From: Clostridia bacterium
Lineage (GTDB): Bacteria; Bacillota; Clostridia; Lachnospirales; Lachnospiraceae
Direction: 5' to 3'
NCBI GenBank assembly: GCA_910575245.1
Contig: CAJTEN010000039.1
Coordinates: forward strand, 1 to 38,091
DNA: 38,091 nucleotides
A program made the translations under genes and the position numbers. The notes below the pieces were generated by a model that was not told the origin of the DNA, ran no database searches, and worked only from the letters and a program-made list of their open reading frames with translations. This document shows, piece after piece, positions 22,401 through 31,018 of this stretch (the first letter of the stretch is position 1; the number at the start of each line of letters is the position of its first letter).

Positions 22401-23570
22401 ATGAATAATTTTATTTTTGAAAATTCTACAAAGACATATTTTGGAAAAGGCTGTGTGAAAGAATATCTTGCCTGCCTGACCAGACATTATGGAAAAAATG
22501 TGATGTTTGCTTATGGTGGAGATTCCATCAGGAATAACGGTATTTATGATGAGATCCGGGAGAGTCTTGCAAAAGCGGAAAAGAATGTGGTTGAATTTTC
22601 AGGCATTTATGAAAATCCAACTTATGAAAAAGTGCTGGAGGGCGCGAAGCTGGCAAAGGAAAATGAAATAGATTTTATTCTTGCCGTTGGGGGCGGAAGC
22701 GTGACGGACTGCTGTAAAGCCGTTTCTATGGCAGCGGTTTATGGCGGCGATCTTTGGGATGATTTTTTTGCAAGGTATGGAATTATGGAGTTTGATCCGG
22801 TTCCAATGGGCGCTGTTGTGACGGAAACGGAAACCGGAAGTGAAATGAACGGAAGGGCAGTCATTACGAACCAGGCGTTGAAAGTCAGGACGGGGAGGGA
22901 CTATCCCAAGTGTAACCCTAAATTTGCGTTGATCGATCCTGCCTATAGCTGCCATGTTCCCAAAAGGCAGATGGTGTCTGACGGTTTTGATACATTATCC
23001 CATATGATGGAGATTTATTTCAGCAAACCGGATGAAGATAATGTTTCCGATGACATTGCGGAGGCGCTGATGAAAAATGTAATCCAGAATTTAAGGACGG
23101 CAATCAAAGACCCACAGGATTATAGGGCAAAAAGCAACCTGATGTGGGATGCGGCTATGGCGGAGAACCGTATCCTGAAATTAGGAAAACAGACAGATTT
23201 CCAATGCCGTCAGATGGAGCATCAGCTTGCAGCTTATACAAACTGCAACCAGGGGGAAGGGCTTGCAGTCCTGCATCCTGTCTACTATCGTCATATTTAT
23301 AGAAACGGCTGTCATAAGTTCAGGAGGTTTGCCGTCAATGTATGGGGAATTTCGGACAGGGGCAAGACAGAGGAAGAAACAGCCTGTGAAGGGGTTGAGG
23401 CACTGGCTGGATTTATTAAAGAAGTGGGACTTCCCGTTACACTCCGTGATTTAGGGGCAGACGAGAATACGGATTTGAGGCAGATCGCAGATTCCTGCAG
23501 TCTTTCTGCCGGCAGTTATAAACAAATGACGCACAAGGAAATCCTTGAAATTTTTCAGGAATGTTATTAA
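22401..23570 (+). CDS. Iron-type alcohol dehydrogenase with altered metal ligand
   Basis: This 389-residue group III (iron-containing) alcohol dehydrogenase is of the butanol-dehydrogenase BdhA/YugJ type. The nucleotide-binding motif is LAVGGGSVTDCCK (about 94-106). Metal ligands in the family are D-x3-H, H and H: here D197 and H201 (FDTLSHMM), H274 (QMEHQL), but the fourth position reads NCNQGEG (Q284), where the paralogue at 32156 has NHG. A Gln there may weaken metal binding or change activity. The start was set at ATG 22401 with AAAGG 7 bases upstream; the frame otherwise runs into the terminator hairpin. It presumably reduces aldehydes to alcohols with NAD(P)H, but substrate is unknown. 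Confidence 0.88.
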   Translation: MNNFIFENSTKTYFGKGCVKEYLACLTRHYGKNVMFAYGGDSIRNNGIYDEIRESLAKAEKNVVEFSGIYENPTYEKVLEGAKLAKENEIDFILAVGGGSVTDCCKAVSMAAVYGGDLWDDFFARYGIMEFDPVPMGAVVTETETGSEMNGRAVITNQALKVRTGRDYPKCNPKFALIDPAYSCHVPKRQMVSDGFDTLSHMMEIYFSKPDEDNVSDDIAEALMKNVIQNLRTAIKDPQDYRAKSNLMWDAAMAENRILKLGKQTDFQCRQMEHQLAAYTNCNQGEGLAVLHPVYYRHIYRNGCHKFRRFAVNVWGISDRGKTEEETACEGVEALAGFIKEVGLPVTLRDLGADENTDLRQIADSCSLSAGSYKQMTHKEILEIFQECY

Positions 23571-23583
23571 AGGAGGAAAAACA

Positions 23584-24363
23584 ATGAGAAAGAAAATGAT
23601 GAAGAAAGTAACAGCGGTATTGACGAGCGTAGTTCTTGCCATTGGTCTTATGGGGTGCGGCAGCCAGAACAGCGGGAACAATACGCAGCAGGCCCGGCAG
23701 GAAAGGGAAGATGTGACGCCGGAAAGTACACAGGAGCCGTCCGCCCCGCTGGAACAGGAAACGGAAAACCAGACGGATGCAGCACAGACTGAGCAGGAAA
23801 CGGCAGTACAGACAGAACAGCAGCCGGAAAACGATGTGGATACTTCGGCGGAGAATACCGATCAGCCGTCTGCGGAAGGCGGAAAAACGCTGGTTGTTTA
23901 TTACTCAGCTACAGGAAACACGGAAAGCGTGGCAGGTTATATTGCAGCGGCGACAGACGCCGACATTTTCGTGCTGGAGCCGGTGGAGCCGTATAGCAGT
24001 GAGGATCTGAACTGGACGGATGAAAACAGCCGTGTTGTGTATGAGCATGACAATCCGGAAGCAAGAAACGTGGAATTGGTGTCAACGACCGTAAATGACT
24101 GGGAATCCTACGACACCGTATTTATCGGTTATCCCATCTGGTGGCACATTGCGGCATGGCCGGTGGACGGGTTTGTTGAGGCAAATGATTTCACAGGAAA
24201 GACGGTGATTCCTTTCTGCACTTCATCCAGTTCTGATCTGGGTGAGAGCGGGGAGCTGCTGGCAGAGGCAGCCGGAACAGGGAACTGGCTGGAGGGAGAA
24301 CGGTTTTCGTCCAGTGCCTCCGAGGAAACGGTCCGGGCATGGGTGGAAGGTCTGGATCTGTAA
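23584..24363 (+). CDS. Flavodoxin lipoprotein
   Basis: This is a 259-residue protein with a lipoprotein signal peptide (VVLAIGLMGC, lipid-acceptor Cys 25), a Gln/Glu/Thr-rich spacer to about residue 100, then a complete flavodoxin domain. The FMN phosphate loop is canonical (VVYYSATGNTE, about 104-114). The aromatic loop IGYPIWWHIAAWPV and PFCTSSSSDLGESG complete the flavin site. Flavodoxins are normally cytosolic electron carriers, so a surface-anchored one is unusual; the flavin would have to be acquired outside or exported. AAAGGAGG precedes ATG 23584, and the gene follows the dehydrogenase by 13 bases. Confidence 0.88.
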   Translation: MRKKMMKKVTAVLTSVVLAIGLMGCGSQNSGNNTQQARQEREDVTPESTQEPSAPLEQETENQTDAAQTEQETAVQTEQQPENDVDTSAENTDQPSAEGGKTLVVYYSATGNTESVAGYIAAATDADIFVLEPVEPYSSEDLNWTDENSRVVYEHDNPEARNVELVSTTVNDWESYDTVFIGYPIWWHIAAWPVDGFVEANDFTGKTVIPFCTSSSSDLGESGELLAEAAGTGNWLEGERFSSSASEETVRAWVEGLDL

Positions 24364-24433
24364 AAACAGATAAAGGCAGATTGCAGGAAACAGGAACAGT
24401 TGGAAGTAATCAATGAAACAGGGAGAATTGTAA

Positions 24434-25648
24434 ATGAATAAAAGATATATTTTTACAGCGCTGCTGGCAGGATTGCTGACAGTATCCGTACTTACCGGCT
24501 GTGGTAATGAGGCGGCTGGTACAACGCAGGAAGCAGTAACGGACTCAAAGCAGGAAACGGCCGCAGATGCAGGGCAAAGTACACGGGAAGATGAACCGCA
24601 GAATGTATCGGTGGATGCAGAGCAGGAAACATTGATGGAAAAAGAGAATACTGATGATGTACTGATGATTGCACAACAGGGAATGTTCTCTTCCGGCGGC
24701 ATCGTTACTGAGCCGGTGGAAGGAGAATATGATCCGACATCAAACTGGCTGGATGCAAGCCGTGCAGGGAATACTGCCCATGTGGATCATGCCAATGTAT
24801 TTTACCAGATACCGGTGAATGATAATGGCAATCCGATTGTTTATCTGCATGGTTATGGGCAGTCCCGTATGGGATGGATGACAACTCCGGACGGGCGTGA
24901 AGGATGGTCTGACCTGTTTTTGAAAAAAGGATATGCGGCATTTCTGGTGGATCAGCCGAGACGCGGCGAGGCGGGAGCAGCCTCATCCATGACAACGGAC
25001 GGATTTCTTGATACATGGGCTGAGGACTCCAAGGAATATAAACCGGGAGACCAGGCGTGGTATACCCACTTCAGAATCGGACGTGTGGCGCCGGAGCGGT
25101 ATGAGGGCTCTCAGTTTCCGGAAGGGGAGGAGGCACAGGATCAGTTTTTCCGTCAGATGACGCCAAATACCGGAAATTTCGATCAGGCACTGGACGCAGC
25201 GGCTCTGGGGGCTGTAATGGAAGATGTGTATGAAATGACGGGCAGCAAGGCAGTCTTTGTGACACATTCACAGGGCGGAGCTGTAGGCTGGGATGTGCCG
25301 GTGGAGAATATTTCCGCGATTATAGCCATTGAGCCGGGAGGAACACCAGAGCCGGGTTCAGAGCAGTATCAGAAACTGCTGGAGGCAGAGATTCCCATTA
25401 CGATTTACTTTGGGGATTATATTGACAATGGACCGGAAGATATTATGTCCACAGGCTTCTGGCAGGCAGTCCGGGACGGTGCCATTCAGTTTGCGGAAAG
25501 CTATAACAGTGACGGCGGCGATTGTACCGTAGTTTATCTGCCGGATGAAGGAATTACCGGGAACAGCCATTTTATGTTTCAGGAGCTGAATAACGATGTG
25601 ATTGCAGACCATATTGCCGCATGGCTTGAGGAAAAAGGACTGCATTAA
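24434..25648 (+). CDS. Alpha/beta-hydrolase lipoprotein
   Basis: This is a 404-residue lipoprotein (lipobox LTGC, Cys 23) with a spacer rich in Glu, Gln and Thr. The hydrolase domain begins near 115. IVYLHGYGQSRMGW supplies the oxyanion loop, THSQGG holds the nucleophile (S279) and GNSHFMF a candidate catalytic His (H379). It resembles exported esterases of gut bacteria; substrate unknown. It follows the flavodoxin lipoprotein by 70 bases and precedes a DUF362 lipoprotein. Confidence 0.85.
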   Translation: MNKRYIFTALLAGLLTVSVLTGCGNEAAGTTQEAVTDSKQETAADAGQSTREDEPQNVSVDAEQETLMEKENTDDVLMIAQQGMFSSGGIVTEPVEGEYDPTSNWLDASRAGNTAHVDHANVFYQIPVNDNGNPIVYLHGYGQSRMGWMTTPDGREGWSDLFLKKGYAAFLVDQPRRGEAGAASSMTTDGFLDTWAEDSKEYKPGDQAWYTHFRIGRVAPERYEGSQFPEGEEAQDQFFRQMTPNTGNFDQALDAAALGAVMEDVYEMTGSKAVFVTHSQGGAVGWDVPVENISAIIAIEPGGTPEPGSEQYQKLLEAEIPITIYFGDYIDNGPEDIMSTGFWQAVRDGAIQFAESYNSDGGDCTVVYLPDEGITGNSHFMFQELNNDVIADHIAAWLEEKGLH

Positions 25649-25692
25649 AACAAAGGGAGCTTTGAGACGGATTTTATAAGGAGAGACGATCT

Positions 25693-26787
25693 ATGAAAAA
25701 AATTGTAGTGTGGTTTTCTGCGGTTTTACTGGTACTCAGTTTGGCGGCATGTGGAAACAGCACGGAATCGGCGGAGAATAACGACACAGAAACGACAAAT
25801 TCGCAACCGGCTACTGACGGGAGCGGATCTTCCGGACAGGAGGAGAACGTTTCTGTGAATGATGATTCAGAAAAAGAAACAGGCGCTTCACAGGATACTG
25901 TCTCTCGGGACAATGGGGAAGCATCCGTGGTATATTTCACATCCGACATATCGCCGGAAGGGTTGATGGCTGTTTACGAGGCTTTGAACTGGGAACCTAC
26001 TGGAGGCGTTGCGGTCAAGCTGTCAACAGGAGAGCCGCCGGCAAGTAATTATCTCGATCCGGAACTGATTAAGGACCTGATACAGTCCGTGGACGGTACG
26101 ATTGTGGAGTGCAATACGGCATATGGCGGCTCCCGGACGGAAACGGCCATGCACATGCAGGTAGCGGAGGATCATGGATTTACGGCGATTGCGGATGTGG
26201 ACATTCTGGATGCGGAGGGTTCCATGGAACTGCCCGTGGAGGGTGGAACGCGCCTTGAAAGCAATCGGGTGGGTTCTCATTTCGCGGATTATGATTCTTA
26301 TATTATCCTGTCTCACTTCAAGGGGCACGCGATGGCGGGTTTTGGCGGGGCGATTAAGAATATCTCCATCGGGCTTGGTTCCAAAGAAGGGAAATGCCTG
26401 ATCCATACTGCCGGAGCGAGCAGCAGCAGTCCGTGGGGCGGCGATCAGACCGGTTTTACGGAGTCGATGGCGGAAGCCGGTAAATCCGTATCGGATTATC
26501 TGGGATATGGGAACCGGATTATATATATCAGTGTGTTGAACAATATTTCCATTGACTGCGACTGCGACGGAAATCCCGCAAAGCCGGATATTCACGATAT
26601 TGGGATTGTGGCTTCCTTTGATCCGGTGGCTATCGACCAGGCATGTATTGATCTTGCTTTTGCGGCAGAAGGAAGCAAAACCCTTCAGGACCGGGTGAAC
26701 AGCAGGGATGGCTTACACACATTGGAGCACGCGGAAGAAATCGGATTGGGAAGCCGCACTTATGAGCTGGTAAATATTGATGAGTAA
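25693..26787 (+). CDS. DUF362 domain lipoprotein
   Basis: This is a 364-residue lipoprotein (lipobox LAAC, Cys 20). After an Asn/Ser/Glu-rich spacer, residues about 75-360 match DUF362: VVYFTSDISPEGL, DYDSYIILSHFKGHAMAGFGGAIKNISIGL, and IGIVASFDPVAIDQACIDLA near the end. Many DUF362 proteins also carry ferredoxin-type 4Fe-4S motifs; none is present, but a short CDCDG lies in ISIDCDCDGNP and could bind metal. DUF362 is thought to be redox- or iron-sulphur-related, but its reaction is not established. Its place among exported flavodoxins supports a redox role. Confidence 0.85.
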   Translation: MKKIVVWFSAVLLVLSLAACGNSTESAENNDTETTNSQPATDGSGSSGQEENVSVNDDSEKETGASQDTVSRDNGEASVVYFTSDISPEGLMAVYEALNWEPTGGVAVKLSTGEPPASNYLDPELIKDLIQSVDGTIVECNTAYGGSRTETAMHMQVAEDHGFTAIADVDILDAEGSMELPVEGGTRLESNRVGSHFADYDSYIILSHFKGHAMAGFGGAIKNISIGLGSKEGKCLIHTAGASSSSPWGGDQTGFTESMAEAGKSVSDYLGYGNRIIYISVLNNISIDCDCDGNPAKPDIHDIGIVASFDPVAIDQACIDLAFAAEGSKTLQDRVNSRDGLHTLEHAEEIGLGSRTYELVNIDE

Positions 26788-26832
26788 TCAGAACGCTCTG
26801 TATGGCATTTTGATACAAGGAAGGTGATCTGC

Positions 26833-27744
26833 ATGGAACTATTTGCCCTCATAAAACGCGAATTTGTTTATATCAGTTATTATTTCATGGTACAGCTCCG
26901 TCAGATCGCCTTTTACTGGATTATGGGTATGATGGTCGGCTCTCTGGTATCTGTTTTTGCAAAAGACGCCATCCATAACTGTTTTGAAAGAATCAGGGAC
27001 AAAAAATGGGGAGTATTCGGCGTAATCCCGGCAAGCATTTTGGGGATTGCGTCGCCTCTGTGCATGTATGGCACGATTCCTATAGCGGCTTCTTTTTCCA
27101 GACATGGGATGCGCCACGACTGGCTGGCGGCTTTTATGATGAGCAGTGTGCTTTTAAACCCGCAGCTTCTTTTTTACAGCACGGCGCTTGGGGGAACGGC
27201 CATGGCAGTGCGGCTGGTTTCCTGTACTTTATGTGGGATTTTTGCAGGGCTGGCGGTACATTTTGCCTATGGGAAGAAACCGTTCTTTAACTTTGCGGGA
27301 TTTGAGCCCCGTGCAAGCCATGACACAGACCCCAATCTTTTTATGCGGTTTTTGAAAAATCTGGGGCGGAATGTCAGGGCGACGGCTCTTTACTTTCTGA
27401 TTGGTGTGCTGCTTTCTGCATTGTTCCAGAGATATGTCCCGGCAGACGGTTTTGCGGAGCTTTTCGGGAAAAGTAATGAGGGGTTCGGTGTGCTGATGGC
27501 GGCGACCATCGGTGTTCCGCTCTATGCCTGTGGGGGCGGGACAATCCCGCTTTTGCAGCAATGGCTGGTCTCCGGAATGAGCATGGGGAGCGCGGCGGCA
27601 TTTATGATTACCGGGCCTGCCACGAAGATCACAAACCTGGGGGCATTGAAGATCGTGCTTGGAATAAAGCGTTTTGTTCTATATATTGCTTTCGTAATGG
27701 TGTTCTCTCTGATAACAGGACTCATTACAAATCTGCTGGTTTAA
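26833..27744 (+). CDS. Permease (ArsP / UPF0718-like)
   Basis: This is a 303-residue integral membrane protein with about eight predicted hydrophobic segments. The paired motifs SPLCMYGTIPIAASF (about 75-90) and GVPLYACGGGTIPLLQQW, followed by ITGPATKITNLGAL, are characteristic of the permease family that includes ArsP. ArsP exports organoarsenicals; other members have unknown cargo. The start ATG 26833 follows AAGGTG by 6 bases. It is the only transporter in the cluster and may move a substrate, product or thiol/metal compound. Confidence 0.85.
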   Translation: MELFALIKREFVYISYYFMVQLRQIAFYWIMGMMVGSLVSVFAKDAIHNCFERIRDKKWGVFGVIPASILGIASPLCMYGTIPIAASFSRHGMRHDWLAAFMMSSVLLNPQLLFYSTALGGTAMAVRLVSCTLCGIFAGLAVHFAYGKKPFFNFAGFEPRASHDTDPNLFMRFLKNLGRNVRATALYFLIGVLLSALFQRYVPADGFAELFGKSNEGFGVLMAATIGVPLYACGGGTIPLLQQWLVSGMSMGSAAAFMITGPATKITNLGALKIVLGIKRFVLYIAFVMVFSLITGLITNLLV

Positions 27745-27757
27745 GGGAGAAGATTGT

Positions 27758-29242
27758 ATGAAAAAAATAAAAAAGAGAACGGTGATTGAGCTGGTGATAC
27801 TGGTGGTTCTGATCGTATGGGCGTCATGGTATTTGTTCATGGGTAGAAAGATTACAGGAGTAGATGATAATGTGGCTGTCGGAGACGAAGGGACGCATTC
27901 GCTGGTCGTTTATTTTTCCAGAGAGGGTGTTATACCGGATGGAATAGATGCCGCCTCCTCCGCTTCGCCCAATTCCAATCAGTACGAGGCTGAAAGCGAT
28001 ACGGAGGCTGCGGCTAAAATGATTGCGCAGCTTACTGGGGCGGATTTATTTCAGATCCGCACGGACAGATATTACCGCAGCGCTTTTTGGGGAACGGCAG
28101 CTACCGCATGGATTGAGGAGGCGTTGAATTTAAGACCGGGGCTGGCGGCAAAGCCGGAAAGCCTTGATAAATATGATGTGATCTATATTGGTTATCCTGT
28201 CTGGTGGTTTAATGCACCGATGGCGGTCGGGACATTTTTAGAGAGTTATGACCTGACAGGGAAAACAGTGGTTCCCTTTTGTACCAGCACGGATAATGGG
28301 ATTGATGTAAGCATGGATTATATCCGGGAGGTTTCAGGCAGCGCGACGGTTTTGGACGGATACCGTGCCCATAATTCCGGTTTGGAAGATGTATCAGCAT
28401 GGCTTGAACGGATTGGCATGTTGGAGCAGACAGACGAACAGCAGGATACAGAAACCGGTCTGACAAAATCAGAAGCGGATATAGCGGATACTGCTCTGAA
28501 AGCGGATGAACGCCCCGATGTCACGGAAGGAACGGAAGTCTACCGGGATTTTGTGATTGACAATGTGTACCATTCCGCAGATGCAGGGGATATTCATTAC
28601 AATGTATATATTCCGGAAAGCTATGATGGCAGTAAGCCGTATGCCTTGTATTTTACGCTGCCCGGTTATGAAGGGCTGTATTTTCAGGGAGTCGCTGCCA
28701 ATATCGAGTCGGAGGAATTTGGATTTGAGGCACAGAAGTACAATGACGAGATGATTATTGTTGCGCCGCAGCTTAACGACTGGGGAGAAACTTCGGCAGA
28801 TCAGACGATTGCACTGGTGGAATATTTTCTGCAGCAGTATCACATCGACACATCGAAAGTATATGGGAACGGTTATTCGGGCGGAGGCGAAACCATGTCT
28901 ATCGTAATGGGAAAGCGTCCTGATCTGTTTACGGCATATCTTCATGTCAGTTCACAGTGGGACGGCGAATACGAGCCTGTTGTGGATAACCGGCTGCCTG
29001 TTTATTTTGCCATAGGCAGGAATGATGAGTATTACGGTTCCGCCAAAACGCAGAGAGCGTATGATACGCTTTATGACTTGTATGAGCGGCAGGGATTGTC
29101 GAAAGAAGAAATTGACAGCCTGCTTGTGCTGGACATTAAGGAGCATGATTATTTTACCGGGAGGAATGCCCCGAATGAGCATGGCGGAGGAGGACTTTTT
29201 GCCTATGATGAGGAGATTATGGGGTGGTTGTTTTCAAAGTGA
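27758..29242 (+). CDS. Membrane-anchored flavodoxin-esterase fusion
   Basis: This is a 494-residue protein with an N-terminal signal anchor (about 9-28, no lipobox Cys). A flavodoxin-like domain follows at about 47-220 (LVVYFSREG, DVIYIGYPVWWFNAPMAV, VVPFCTSTDNG). An acidic linker leads to an alpha/beta-hydrolase at about 250-494, with LPGYEGLYF, nucleophile motif GNGYSGGGE (S374), GRNDEYYGS (D423) and NEHGGGG (H475). The phosphate loop has an insertion of about 30 residues compared with plain flavodoxins. A flavodoxin covalently joined to an esterase on the cell surface is, to my knowledge, not a described architecture. AAGGGAGA precedes ATG 27758; the gap to the permease gene is 13 bases. 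Confidence 0.85.
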   Translation: MKKIKKRTVIELVILVVLIVWASWYLFMGRKITGVDDNVAVGDEGTHSLVVYFSREGVIPDGIDAASSASPNSNQYEAESDTEAAAKMIAQLTGADLFQIRTDRYYRSAFWGTAATAWIEEALNLRPGLAAKPESLDKYDVIYIGYPVWWFNAPMAVGTFLESYDLTGKTVVPFCTSTDNGIDVSMDYIREVSGSATVLDGYRAHNSGLEDVSAWLERIGMLEQTDEQQDTETGLTKSEADIADTALKADERPDVTEGTEVYRDFVIDNVYHSADAGDIHYNVYIPESYDGSKPYALYFTLPGYEGLYFQGVAANIESEEFGFEAQKYNDEMIIVAPQLNDWGETSADQTIALVEYFLQQYHIDTSKVYGNGYSGGGETMSIVMGKRPDLFTAYLHVSSQWDGEYEPVVDNRLPVYFAIGRNDEYYGSAKTQRAYDTLYDLYERQGLSKEEIDSLLVLDIKEHDYFTGRNAPNEHGGGGLFAYDEEIMGWLFSK

Positions 29243-29272
29243 TTGGGATATAACGGGAAAGGAAAGGCGGAG

Positions 29273-30892
29273 ATGACGATGAAACGAAAGAATATTTTGT
29301 GTCTGTGCATGACGGCATTATTGATATTAGGCATAGCCGGATGCGGGGCAGAGGGCAAGGATAACAGTACCGGGAGCAGTCCTGTTCAGGAGTCAGGAGA
29401 AAGGGAAGTGTCCGGCAGTGAAAATGAAAACGGCGATTCGGGAGCAGGGGAAATCGCTGCGGATAAACAGGGAAGTGCAGATGCAGGCAGTGAATCCCAA
29501 GTAGGAAGCTCCAACATATTGATTGCCTATTTTTCCATACCGGAGGATGTGGAAACAACGGATGCGGTTGCCGGAGCCAGTATTGTAGTCAGGGATGGGG
29601 AAAAAATGGGCAACACCGAGTATGTGGCAAAAGTAATCCAGCAGACAGTCGGTGGGGATCTGTTTCGTATTGAGACGGTAGAAGAATATCCGCTTGACCA
29701 TGATCCGCTGGTAGATCAGGCAGCGGGTGAGCAGGATGAGAAGAAACGCCCGGAGCTTTTGAATCATGTGGAGAATTTTGAACAGTACGAAACCATTATT
29801 TTGGGGTTTCCGAACTGGTGGGCAGATCTCCCAATGCCGGTCTATACATTTTTGGAAGAATATGATTTTGGTGCAAAGACCATTATCCCCTTTGTGACAC
29901 ATGGCGGCAGCGGTTTTTCGGGAACCATCCGGACTATATCGGAACTGCAGCCTGGCGCCCATGTAAGTGAGAATACCTTGTCCTTATCCAGAAACAGTGT
30001 AGCGGACAGCGAGGAAGATGTAGTGGCATGGGCGGAAAGCCTGGGACTGAACGCGACAGAAATTGCGCCGGACAATAGTGGTGATACAGTGGCAGATGCG
30101 GTGGCTGATCCTGTGGACCAGCAGATTTTATACCTTTGGGAAAAAGGCAACATGCCTGCGGTCACAGAGTATACAGAGAACAACGGAAATTATGCGGATG
30201 ATCCGGATTTCCGTCCTTATATGGTAACATTTCCTGTTCCGGAGGGAACAGAAGTGAAAGGTGCTGTCCTGATCAATGCAGGCGGCGCTTTTCAGTTTAG
30301 AAGCGACCAGATGGAGGGAACCCCTGTAGCGCAGGAACTTAGCAGACTGGGGTATCAGAGTTTTGTGGTAAACTACCGCCTGCGCCCTTATACACAGGAG
30401 GAAGGAGCATTGGATCTGGCCCGTGCAGTCCGATTTGTCCGTAAATATGCAGATGTCTATGGCATTGATGAAAAGGATATTGCCGTTATGGGTTTTTCGG
30501 CAGGCGGTATTCTTGCAGGGGAAATGCTGTTGAATTTTGACGGTACGGTGAACGGAAGTGCCTTGGATGACAGTTATGTTCCGGATGAGCTTGACGGTAT
30601 ATCAGCGGATGCAGGTGCGGACGGCATGATTTATTCCTTTTATGGACGCCTGAGTGTCGCGTCCACTGACACGGACAAATTTGCGTCGTCCAATCTGCCG
30701 CCTACATATTTCTGCTACGGCACCCGTGATCCGTTTGTAGGTGAGTTTGAAGAATGTGTGGAGGCGTTAAAGGAAGCGGGTGTTCCGGTAGAAGTGGATG
30801 TGCTGGAAGGCAGACCGCATGGGTACGGCTATACAGAGGGATGGATTCCTGCCTATGATGCGTGGCTGACAGGAATTTTTGAGAACAACTGA
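29273..30892 (+). CDS. Flavodoxin-esterase fusion lipoprotein
   Basis: This is a 539-residue lipoprotein (lipobox IAGC, Cys 24). A flavodoxin-like domain spans about 80-258 (NILIAYFSIPEDVETT; TIILGFPNWWADLPMPVYTF; IIPFVTHGGSGFSG), again with a long phosphate-loop insertion (GEKMGNTEY). The C-terminal hydrolase (about 310-539) has NAGGAFQF as oxyanion region, GFSAGG (S409), GTRDPF (D486) and GRPHGYG (H516), like acetyl-xylan-esterase/BD-FAE-type enzymes. This hydrolase half is clearly related to that of the protein at 34266, which instead carries a cyclophilin-like domain. The start could be ATG 29273 or 29279; both follow GGAAAGGCGG. Confidence 0.87.
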   Translation: MTMKRKNILCLCMTALLILGIAGCGAEGKDNSTGSSPVQESGEREVSGSENENGDSGAGEIAADKQGSADAGSESQVGSSNILIAYFSIPEDVETTDAVAGASIVVRDGEKMGNTEYVAKVIQQTVGGDLFRIETVEEYPLDHDPLVDQAAGEQDEKKRPELLNHVENFEQYETIILGFPNWWADLPMPVYTFLEEYDFGAKTIIPFVTHGGSGFSGTIRTISELQPGAHVSENTLSLSRNSVADSEEDVVAWAESLGLNATEIAPDNSGDTVADAVADPVDQQILYLWEKGNMPAVTEYTENNGNYADDPDFRPYMVTFPVPEGTEVKGAVLINAGGAFQFRSDQMEGTPVAQELSRLGYQSFVVNYRLRPYTQEEGALDLARAVRFVRKYADVYGIDEKDIAVMGFSAGGILAGEMLLNFDGTVNGSALDDSYVPDELDGISADAGADGMIYSFYGRLSVASTDTDKFASSNLPPTYFCYGTRDPFVGEFEECVEALKEAGVPVEVDVLEGRPHGYGYTEGWIPAYDAWLTGIFENN

Positions 30893-31018
30893 GTGTAGAT
30901 ACCTTTAGGTAATAACTTAGAAACCATTCGGAACTTCTGTAAAAGGTGTGGATTGATTAAAATAAAATCATCAAGGCAAAAGCAAAAACACGGTTGCAGA
31001 AAATCATGGAGGTTGGCT

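Noticed and set aside
23584..24363. BilS-type flavodoxin of a bilirubin-reductase operon
   Set aside because: No old-yellow-enzyme-like BilR gene or MerR-type regulator lies in the window, and this flavodoxin is a lipoprotein.
26023..26595. Open frame of 190 codons opposite the DUF362 gene
   Set aside because: Arg-rich antisense shadow of a well-supported lipoprotein gene.
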